A stretch of 64,000 nucleotides of DNA from contig JAPYXD010000680.1 in NCBI GenBank assembly GCA_030998225.1, positions 6,882,001 through 6,946,000 on the forward strand, in the 5' to 3' direction. This document shows, one piece after another, positions 55,164 to 64,000 of this stretch. The notes under the pieces are model-generated. The model made no database searches and was not told where the DNA came from. It saw nothing but the letters and a program-made list of their open reading frames with translations. The translations under genes and the position numbers were made by a program. The stretch's first letter is position 1, and every line of letters begins with the position of its first letter. This stretch comes from Diplolepis rosae (Eukaryota > Arthropoda > Insecta > Hymenoptera > Diplolepididae).

Positions 55164-58100
55164 AAATTCCTACAGGAATGGAACAAAAAACATTTTCTTC
55201 GTTTCTTCAAGCGCCTACTAGCCAATTAATGACTAGTGCATTAATACATGTTTATAATAGTAAAAATCAATGGATTCGCGGTCGAGCCCTTCTCGATACT
55301 TGTTCCTCAGCTAACTTCATTACAGAGGATTTCGCAACGAGTCTTGGTTTACCGAGGAAAAAATGTTCTATTCCGGTGGGAGCCTTGGACGATTTAAATA
55401 CAATAACTAAACATATTACTCAATTGACATTTAAATCAATTCACAACTCATTTCAAAAAACAATTATGTGTTTGACGGTTCCCGATATCTCAAAACTGGT
55501 TCCCAGCGAGCCCATTCCTCGCGAAACCATTGACATTCCATCGAACCTTCCACTTGCTGATCCAAATTTTTATAAACCTGCTCCAGTTGATTTATTGATA
55601 GGAGCAGGTCCTACATTATCTATGTTTTGCATTGGCCAAATTGATCTCTCAAATCGTGGAGAAGATCTTTGTTTGCAAAAAACACGTTTGGGTTGGGTCA
55701 TCGGAGGGAGTCCCGGTAACTCTCAAACTCACATGCGCGAAATAAAATGTCACTTGTCCGATCTCCATAATAGTATTAATCGCTTTTGGGAAATAGAAGA
55801 GGTGCGAACTCACCGCAAATTTTCTGAAGAAGAGCTTAAATGCGAAAAGCACTTCCAGCATCACGTAACACGGGATAAATCAGGTCGGTATATCGTCGCC
55901 TTGCCATTTAAAAATGATAAGTTAGTGTTAGGCGAATCTCGACCCAAAGCGCAAAAACGTTTACAATCTTTGCTAAACAAATTCAACAAAGAACCTAATC
56001 TGAGAAAACGATATACCGAAGTGATAAACGAATATAAGCAGCTAGGACACATGACCGAGATCATAGACGTAAATCATGAGTGTGGATTTTACTTACCACA
56101 TCATGCAGTTATTAAAGATTCAAGTATCTCGACCAAGCTCCGCGTGGTTTTTGACGGGTCTGCTAAAACTAGCACCGGTTCGTCATTAAACGATAATCTC
56201 TTGGTCGGGCCAACTATTCAGGATGATATAGTTTCTTTAATCCTCAAATTCCGCCTACATAATTATGTAATCACGGCGGATATCGAGAAAATGTATCGTC
56301 AGGTTCTCGTTCGATCAGAGGATCGCAAATATCAGCGCGTACTCTGGGAGGAAGCAGAAAACATTAAAACGTACGAATTAAACACGGTCACTTTTGGACT
56401 TGCGTCTGCCCCTTTTCTCGCGATACGTTGCTTACATCAATTGGCCGAAGACGAAGGTCATAAATTTCTCATTGCCTCAAACATCCTGAAGAACGACTTA
56501 TACGTTGATAATCTGCTCACGGGAGCAAACACAATCGAAGAGACGATTCAAATTCGTGATGAAATAACTCAATTATTAAAACTCGGGGGTTTTAATCTTC
56601 GGACAGTGGGGTTCGAATGAACCACTAATTTTACGCGGTCTTGAAGAAGATAGTATCATTCCGAATTTTCAGTTAGATAAAGATCAACCACTGAAAACTC
56701 TAGGCATAGTATGGAATGCAAAAACCGATTGCATTACATACACGACCAAGCCCGTCGCGATTGACTTTATCAATTCAAAACGAAAAATTCTTTCTGAAAT
56801 AGCTAAAATTTTTGATCCTCTAGGTCTGCTCGGTCCAATAATTTTGCATGCAAAAAAAATCATGCAAAGACTCTGGCAATTGAGATTGGACTGGGATGAG
56901 TCGGTTCCAAACAGTGTATTTACTAGTTGGATGGAATTTTGCACTCAACTCCCTTTAATAAATAACTTGTCGTTCGATCGAAGAATCACTATTGATGACG
57001 CAATCAACGTCCAATTGCATGGATTCTGCGACGCAAGCGAGAGTGGTTATGGCGCGTGTATTTACCTTAGATCGACAGATTCTAAAAATCAGATCTATTC
57101 AAAATTGTTATTTGCAAAATCGCGAGTAGCTCCCTTGAAAACGATTTCATTGCCACGTCTTGAATTGTGTGGAGCACAATTGCTCTCTCAACTCGTGACA
57201 CAGATCAAGTCCACTCTAAAGATTTCGTTTGAAAAAACAGTGTTGTGGACAGATTCCACCATCGCACTGCATTGGATTCAAACTCCTCCACATATATTAA
57301 AAACATTTGTCGCAAACCGAGTTGCAGACATTCAAAGTCATTCAGATTCCGAACAATGGCGTCACGTTCGTTCAGCGGACAATCCAGCAGACGCAATATC
57401 AAGGGGTCAACTTCCACAGGAGTTCGTAAAAAATTCACTGTGGGTCAATGGACCTCACTGGATTAGACAAAAGGAATCTGACTGGCCAAAGTTCAATCTT
57501 AAGACCTTGAATGAGTTACCTGAAGCTAAAAAGATTGTATGTCTCATAACTGCAACTTCAAACGTCAACATTTTACAAAGATATTCGTCCTTTAATAAGT
57601 TAAAACGAGTCATTGCATACTGTATGCGTTTCAAATTTCAAAAGCAGTACAAGGGGTTGTTGAAGGTCGAAGAGTTAAAGAATGCGGAAATGATAATCGT
57701 AAAACTAATTCAAACGGTAGAGTTTGCAGATGACATACATTTTCTTAAACAAGGGAAACCCATTCACAAGAAAAGTAAATTGATTACGCTCAATCCTTTC
57801 CTCGATAATGATGATATTATGCGCGTGGGAGGACGAATAAATAATTCTACTCTTCCTTATTCACAACAACATCCGATTCTTCTTCCACACTCCCATTTCG
57901 TCACTCATCTCATTATCGAACACTATCATCACCAAAATTTTCATTCTGGTGTACAGACCACTCTTTATACACTTCGACGTAAGTTCTGGCTTCTTGACGG
58001 ACGCAATCAGGTACGAAAGATTATTCGAAAATGCGTTAAATGCTTTCATACTAATCCGTCAGTGCCAAAATATGTAATGGGCAATTTACCTAGCGTGAGA

Positions 58101-59057
58101 TTGACACAGGCAAGACCATTTTTAAACGTAGGTGTTGATTATTGTGGTCCATTCTTCATAAAAGAAAAAAAATTTCGGAATCGTACGCGTATAAAGGTTT
58201 ACGTAGCCGTTTTCATTTGTCTCGTTGTTAAAGCCATTCACCTAGAGGTTGTTAGCGATTTGACGACTGAAGGTTTCATCGCAGCGTTGAAACGATTTAT
58301 TGCTCGAAGAGGTAAACCTTCAAGTATCTATTCTGATAACGGGACAAACTTTATTGGGGCAAACAATGAACTTCGTGACGTTTATGCACTTCTGAATTCA
58401 GAAGTGCATCAACAAAAATGTGATAGTTTTTTAAGTAATCAAGGAATATCGTGGCATTTTATTCCTCCTCTTTCTCCACATTTTGGTGGCATATGGGAAT
58501 CGGCAGTTAAAAGCTTTAAACATCATGTAAAACGCGTGGTCACTGACCAATTATTCACGTTTGAAGAGTTTAATACGTTCGCCATCGAAATTGAAGGAAT
58601 TTTGAATTCACGACCACTTACTCCAATCTCTTCCGATCCCAATGACCTTCTTGTCCTCACTCCTGGTCACTTCCTAACAGGGGATGCATTGACGAGTCTA
58701 CCAGAAGTAGATTTTCGCAACACTCCCACCAACAGACTATCAAATTGGCAACACTTGCAGAAAATTCGTCAACACTTCTGGACTCGGTGGGCCAAAGAAT
58801 ATTTAAATGAATTGAATATTCGGTACAAATGGGCCACCGGTCAACACGTAATCAAAGAAGGAACCGTCGTCGTCTTGAAGGAAGACAATCTGCCACCAAT
58901 GAAATGGGCTCTGGGACGAGTAATCAAAACGCATCCTGGGGAGGACGGAATCATTCGTACGGTCACTGTTAAGACCATGAATAACGAATTAAAAAGAAAT
59001 GTAAAAAAAGTATCTCCGTTACCTATTATTGATAATGATAATTTGAATTCAAGTTGA
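55160..59057 (+). pseudogene. BEL/Pao Pol, broken by a one-base frame change
   Basis: First piece (to 56620): an aspartic-protease region with ALLDTCSSANFI (from about 55297), then the reverse transcriptase with VVFDGSAKTSTGSSLNDNLL and TADIEKMYRQV. The RT box reads YVDN at 56501-56512, where the family has YVDD, so the second active-site aspartate is replaced. Near 56603 the reading frame shifts by one base; the second piece runs in the new frame to 59057. It holds RNase H (GFCDASESGYGACIY, LWTDSTIALHWI), integrase with its HH-CC zinc finger (CVKC) and catalytic D (VDYCGPF), D (YSDNGTNF) and E (GIWESAVKSF), and the C-terminal DUF5641 domain (WATGQHV...PPMKWALGRV). Apart from these two changes no stop or frameshift was seen. 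The enzyme set of this copy is therefore incomplete. Confidence 0.9.
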
Positions 59058-59072
59058 TCGCAATCCTCTCAA

Positions 59073-59083
59073 CGGGGGGAGTA
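59073..59083 (+). promoter_or_regulatory. Polypurine tract
   Basis: cggggggagta directly before the 3' LTR, the usual site for plus-strand priming. Confidence 0.75.
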
Positions 59084-59840
59084 TGTTAAGTCGCTCAAGT
59101 AGTTTGAATATTTACCAATTTATGCTTGTATATTAGTATAATATAAATTTTACTACTTTACTTATTTAAAAAGAATAATTCAATGTATATATACCTATTT
59201 CCTAATTTTACCTTGTCTTCATTTATACTCAGTATTGTAATCCTTAAAAGGACTTCTGAATCACGTTTCTTCACTAAACTTTAATATAGATCTTGAGTAA
59301 ACGTTTATTGTCTACAAATTGTCAAAGAGAGTATGAATCCGTAATATAAAAAGATTCAAGAATTTCCATTCAAACCTTAGGTATAGCGTCAGACTCGAGT
59401 TTGTCCACAATTCGAGACCCGGATTAGGACAGCCACCTATTTATGGCATAGCTGCACTTATAAATTGCATTAGAGGCAATAACTGCAATGGAAGTTTCCC
59501 TTTGGAACCAGCCTTAGAAGCCAGCTACATCGGTAACCTTCGGCATAATTCGGATTGAACTACCACCTTCGCATACCCTTAACCAATTAGATTTAAGTAT
59601 CAAATTTTGTAAAGCCGTCAGTTTTTACTTTTGTATTTTCATGAATCAGTTGTTATGCACTAGCCATACGTTCCACTTCAAAATAAATTTAATTCTCATA
59701 CAAGAAATATTTGTCATTTAATTAATTTACAAACTTCAGAAGCCGAGATGATACATTAGTTTGGAGCATCCCTTAACATAATGAGAAAGTCAATAAAGAA
59801 TAATAATTATTGACTAATCTACAAAGTGTTAAACTATACA
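59084..59840 (+). repeat. 3' LTR of the BEL/Pao element
   Basis: 757 bp, apparently identical to the 5' LTR by eye. It is followed by the target duplication cttgg. Confidence 0.95.
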
Positions 59841-59845
59841 CTTGG

Positions 59846-60199
59846 TTTAAATCAGGAACTTTCCCAATTCCTGTTGAAAAATAACTAATTTAAAAAAATT
59901 AATTTTAAACAAATATAAAATAGTAAATGAAATATGTAGTGAATTATTTAACCAGTATAAAAAAAATGTCCGTGCTTACTAATAAATAATAAAATTTCAA
60001 AATGAAATACAACAAGCATAAAAAGAACCTATTCGGTTTATTTTGAATTGAATCTGGTTCTTCTTTAACTAAATAGTTACATTTTATTTTAAGAATATAT
60101 CTTTTTATTTTTGTTAATTTTATGGAGCTATCTCGCTTTGTACTACTCCTCTGTACTGTAAGTTTCTTCCTTTTGTATTTTTATAGAAATAAATTCTCA
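59846..60199. other. AT-rich DNA, no gene seen
   Basis: Flanking DNA of the BEL/Pao insertion. The last 100 bases (about 60100-60199) end tttttatagaaataaattctc, the lead-in shared by the hammerhead-like repeats. Confidence 0.45.
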
Positions 60200-60340
60200 C
60201 TGATGAGGACTCCAATATGAGTCGAAATGTTTAAAAATATGAAACCTTGAGTTACATTTTTTCTGGACTCTAAAGCCAACCAAGAACACCAACAATTTAA
60301 TATTAATGCTAAGGATCGATATAAGTTCTGTTGATTAAAC
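60200..60340 (+). repeat. Hammerhead-like repeat, copy i, with full family tail
   Basis: The core ctgatgaggactcc...gagtcgaaatgtt (60200-60233) has intact CUGAUGA and GAAA boxes and a 5-bp helix II, but helix I pairs over only one base. The tail ttgagttacattttttctgg, actctaaagcc, aatattaatgctaaggatcg and ataagttctgtt defines the family tail also found near 16915-16980, 12440-12530 and 47570-47650. This copy shows the order of the whole repeat best. Confidence 0.6.
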
Positions 60341-60495
60341 TCAACTAATTAATTTAAAATCATTAACAACAATATTGGTTACAATTTTTTTTTATCCTTC
60401 AATTAATAGATTTTTGATTGAGTTCAGGACCAAATAAATAAATAATCAAGTTTATATACTTTATTCAAGTTAAAAAAATGCATTAAAAAAAAAGT

Positions 60496-60569
60496 TGGCC
60501 CATGAGGGGATCGAACCCGCGACCTTCGCGTTATTAGCACGACGCTCTAACCAACTGAGCTAATGGGCC
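60496..60569 (-). tRNA. tRNA-Ile (AAU)
   Basis: On the minus strand the 74-nt sequence starts GGCCCATTAGCTCAGTTGG and ends CCCCTCATGGGCCA without encoded CC. The seven-base acceptor stem GGCCCAT/ATGGGCC pairs fully, and the anticodon loop carries AAT (CTAATAA). The B box is GGTTCGATCC. A run of nine A on the plus strand (60485-60493) gives the Pol III terminator on the coding strand. It has no intron and looks functional: decoding of isoleucine AUU/AUC/AUA codons after A-to-I editing. Confidence 0.97.
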
Positions 60570-61410
60570 GACCTGCTAGTTGGACGGAATTCGCCAACCT
60601 GTGGACCTATTTCCAATATCAATAGATATAAGCTTAGTAGAAAGTATATGAGGTTAGGAGCAGGAAATATGCAACAGATTTACCTTTCTCGCGAGATAAC
60701 TCATTCCTGGAGAGATCCAGTATGGCATTTCATTGTATATTTTCTCTTCGCTCATTTTTGTAAATTAGTATTATTCTATGAAGCAGCTCTAGAATAAAAA
60801 ATTATTTTAAAGAAATAAAGAGACTGGCTGCAGCTTGTAGAAATTTGAACTCAAATTAGTCAAACGTGAACTGATAATATTGTTAACTGATTAACATCAA
60901 ACACCAAAAAATGTTTGTATATACATTTTATATACATAAAAAATTATGTGAAATCAACTTTAATTACTTTATTGTTTGAGTTTGATAATAAGAGTTAAGC
61001 TTTTTTCTTTCAAAGATTGGAATTGTAATCATTGTTTTAACACCCTCAAAAATAATGAGCTTCAATTTATTCAAAAAAAAAATGTTGTATATTGTGCTTT
61101 TTTAATGTAAAATATCAATTTAAAAGAATGAGAAAAATAAAATATACATTTTTTTCAATTTACTCAAGGGAGAATACTCTGAATTTACATCATACCTTAA
61201 TGACCATTTAAAACAATTTAGAATCTGCGATACATAGAAACAGTCACTCAAGTAAAAAATGTAACAGTTTGAGTCCTCTACACAGGTCAAAACAATCAAA
61301 TTTTTTCTAAAGAGCCACTGGACCCAACAATCAATTTAAAAAAAATCAATGCAGTTTAAAAAAAAATAGAAATCTTAATTTAAAAACATAAAAATAATAC
61401 AAAAAAAAAT
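60570..61410. other. Spacer between the two tRNA genes
   Basis: AT-rich with a slightly GC-richer start; no gene is seen. Confidence 0.5.
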
Positions 61411-61484
61411 TGGCCCATGAGGGGATCGAACCCGCGACCTTCGCGTTATTAGCACGACGCTCTAACCAACTGAGCTAATGGGCC
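61411..61484 (-). tRNA. tRNA-Ile (AAU), second copy
   Basis: Identical over its whole 74 nt to the copy at 60496-60569 and in the same orientation, 915 bp away. The flanks differ apart from the A run that gives the Pol III terminator (61401-61409). The pair is a local tandem gene duplication in which only the tRNA body has stayed the same. Confidence 0.97.
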
Positions 61485-64000
61485 AATGTGTTGACCAAAG
61501 CATAATTGAAATATCAGTTAATCTTTCCCTTGCATTTACGTGCTCCAGAATCACTTCCATAATCTAAGTTAGTAGAAAGTACGTTCGAAAAGATTGCTGA
61601 AATAAAACAAGCATTAGAAAAATTACTTTGCATAAGAGAAAACTATTACGAAACTTTCAAAAGATCAACTCATTTTTCAGTAGGAACGTTCTATCTTTTA
61701 CATTAGAAACCTTTTAAATTTTATTACATATCTATTTTTTGCATAGGAAGTGTAAAGCTTTGAAAACAATCCATTAGTACGTTTTTATATGAAAGTATAG
61801 AGTTTTTTACTGAAGAAAATATCAATATCTATAACGCTTAGTTTGCCAGGAAGTATTAAGTTGTTGCAGGTGCTGACTATGACCTTATAAAGATTCGATA
61901 AACTTTATCCTCATTGGTCTCTGTTGTTTTATAATGGCTACTAACTTTTGATACGTCGTGATTTTTTACAGCTTTTAGTCACTACGGAACCCTCTGGTAT
62001 TATATTATCTCTCTTTATCTTTATGGATAAAACATCCATTTATAAACCTAAATTAATCATAAAAATTCCTTTCCATGAAGGAACTTTGTTCAATTATATG
62101 GATCTTCGCCAGAAAACTGTAAAATTCAAGTTCCTTCAGTTTTTAAACGTTTTTATTATTCAATTTTTTTTTATTTACAATAGTATTAGGATAAAGTACT
62201 TTTAATCGAAGTAGTTTCTAGTAAAGTATCGAAATTTCAGGTATTTCGTGGCAATGGAATTTCAATCTACATGAAGAAACTTTTTATATGAATTTTTACT
62301 AATGTATTCTACAATTTAGGGGCAAACGTATCACTGAGAATTTGTAGATTTAATATGGCGGGTAAAAATGTTAAAAATTCTTTTATCTAAGTAAAACTCA
62401 ATTTCATATGGTTTTTTCAAGTCACTGAAATCAAATCCGATTTTAAACTTTTACAGAATAACTTTCTTGTAATATGCTTCGCCATATTGTATCCGTTATT
62501 TTGAATATGAAATTTCTGATGGTACATTTGAATTTAGAGACCCAAAGAAACTTAAGAAACAATATTCTTCCTGTAAATGAAAAGAAGCGAAACTTAGGAA
62601 AGAATCTTACTAGTGTTAAATTAACTATTTATTTGTATATTAAATAAATAAAAATTGGTTTACTTTAAATGCATTTTATTTTTATTGATTGAAAGGCAAA
62701 ATATTTTGATATTATATTATACTATATAAATAAACTTTTCATTTTATATAAATAAAATTCAATGAATAAAAACTCTATTTTCGTCCCAAATATACAGCGC
62801 ACTTGTTCTCAATTTTAATCAGTTGTTTTTTCATCAATTTAAATCAGTGACTGATTTCTAGCTATACCACCAGTTGTTTTTGATCACATTCACTCAGAAA
62901 TCAGTTGAAAAACAACCGACTGCGTAACTAGCATAGGAACTGGTTCGAATTAGTAAAAATAAAATTATTGTTTAAAATTGAAAAATATTGTACCTCAATT
63001 GTCTGCAAAGATCAATTTTACTGTGGAATTTATTCATTCTCGTAGAATTTGTTTAAAGAAAAATAGGATAAGATTATACACGTTCATAAAGTTAGTCCCT
63101 TCGAAAATTATGTTTTAAACGAACAAAACTCTTCTTTTATTGCGTTAAAATTTTAACGTAATTGAATAAAAATTGGCGAAATGGTACTGAATATAAAAAA
63201 ACGGTATTTTTGCAATATTGAAAAAACAAGAGTTGATTGAGCAAATTGATGGTCATTTTTGAATTTAGTGTACCCAAATTACCCTAAAAAAAGTTGTTAT
63301 ATCCCTTCGGCCAGTGTTATCAATGATTTAGACGCTTACGGACATGCGCATTTTTCTAAAAGTTACTAGATTCTCAGTTATTAATTAATTTTTTTCTGAC
63401 CAATTGAGACACCGGTTGTCCAGTCGAATTAGCATGGAAAGTTGGGAAACATGGATGTGAGAGCAAGATCCGAGATTTTGATTGGAATCGCTCAAAAATA
63501 CATTTTCTCATTTTACTCTTAAAATATCAGTTTTATGATGAAATTGTATCAAAGCAAAGTTGTAGAGCACAAAATTTGCTATAAAATGCTGTGGTTCGAA
63601 GTTGAAAGATTTAATTTTCCTCCGCCACAGCAGCCAAACAATAAATAAAAAATAGTCGAAAAACAGGTATTTTTTGCACGCGCATTTAAAATTGAAAATA
63701 TTAATACATCTAAATGGTTATTTTGCCTTTAGAATATTTAATTCTTTACCTTTCGAATGCTGAAAACCCGAGTTCAATATCTCTTTTAGTTACCGAGTAA
63801 TGTAATTATTTATTAATAATTTTCAAAATAACATAACTTTTACACTGAGAAAAATAGATACTAAAAATGAGATACTACACGGAGAAACTCTTCATTGCAA
63901 AATTTAGTATTATTATATTTATTTTTACTAAAAGTCAATAGGAAACGAGGATATAACGTCACTTGTTTAGAAATTACTATTTTGAATATTAAAGTATGGA
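61485..64000. other. AT-rich intergenic DNA with element fragments
   Basis: No supported gene; the 85-codon frame at 61948-62205 is low-complexity and unrecognised. Fragments seen: 62269-62350 matches the arm of the MITE at 2540-2821 (gaaactttttatatgaattt), and 62818-62930 holds a small inverted repeat (cagttgtttttt...agaaatcagttgaaaaacaa). 63843 starts with cactgagaaaaatagat and 63877 with cacggagaaac, left ends of CACTGAGA/CACGGAGA-type elements that run out of the window. Confidence 0.5.

Larger units (their letters stand above)
52786..59840 (+). mobile_element. BEL/Pao LTR retrotransposon, full length
   Basis: 7055 bp with two LTRs of 757 bp that appear identical by eye, and flanked by the 5-bp duplication cttgg (52781-52785 and 59841-59845). 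The LTRs begin TGTTA and end TATACA. Order: LTR, primer site, leader, gag, pol (protease, RT, RNase H, integrase), purine tract, LTR. There is no envelope frame, as only 26 bases separate pol from the 3' LTR. Identical LTRs mean a very recent insertion. The copy is nonetheless damaged: pol has a one-base frame change near 56603 and a substitution in the RT active site. Its RNA could perhaps be mobilised by proteins of another copy. Confidence 0.97.

Noticed and set aside
59058..59083. Envelope-like third gene of the BEL/Pao element
   Set aside because: Only 26 bases lie between the pol stop and the 3' LTR.

Overview
The window is AT-rich nuclear DNA of an arthropod, most probably an insect. 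The evidence is an intact trehalose-type sugar transporter gene, a complete BEL/Pao LTR retrotransposon, several mariner-family copies and two nuclear tRNA-Ile(AAU) genes. The order of insect cannot be fixed from sequence alone. Only one ordinary protein-coding gene is convincing: an intronless 12-helix sugar transporter on the minus strand (31665-33332). The rest is mainly mobile DNA at all stages of decay.

Layout. 1-939 is one copy of a 1-kb DNA element whose second copy lies inverted at 48816-49826. 940-12570 holds fold-back repeats, a TTAA-flanked element with ~185-bp inverted ends (4776-5631), a tRNA-like inverted pair (7127-7360) and several hammerhead-ribozyme-like hairpins. 13100-22640 holds a GC-richer patch, a second TTAA element, decayed Tc1/mariner and Mutator-like transposase remnants and small hairpin elements. 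23094-29948 is built from head-to-head and direct copies of one repeat family carrying clusters of the palindrome GCGCTTCGCGC. 31-34 kb is the transporter and its flanks. 34-52 kb carries a third TTAA element, three internally deleted mariner copies, nested elements ending in CACTGAGA, a GC-rich island with a 65-bp tandem repeat, and a hAT-like element with 8-bp target duplication. 52786-59840 is the BEL/Pao element, with LTRs that look identical and a 5-bp target duplication. 60-62 kb holds the two tRNA-Ile genes.

How the parts work together. The BEL/Pao element has a tRNA-Tyr primer site directly after its 5' LTR. Its gag and pol lie in one reading frame split only by a UGA codon in the strong readthrough context UGA-CUAG. 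Pol is further broken by a one-base frame change, and its RT active site reads YVDN, so the copy is young but probably not autonomous. The most unusual signal is a set of at least nine dispersed hammerhead-like folds. Several keep the core CUGANGA...GAAA...NUH, and their helix I pairs covary from copy to copy, which points to selection for RNA structure in a Penelope-like or retrozyme-like family.
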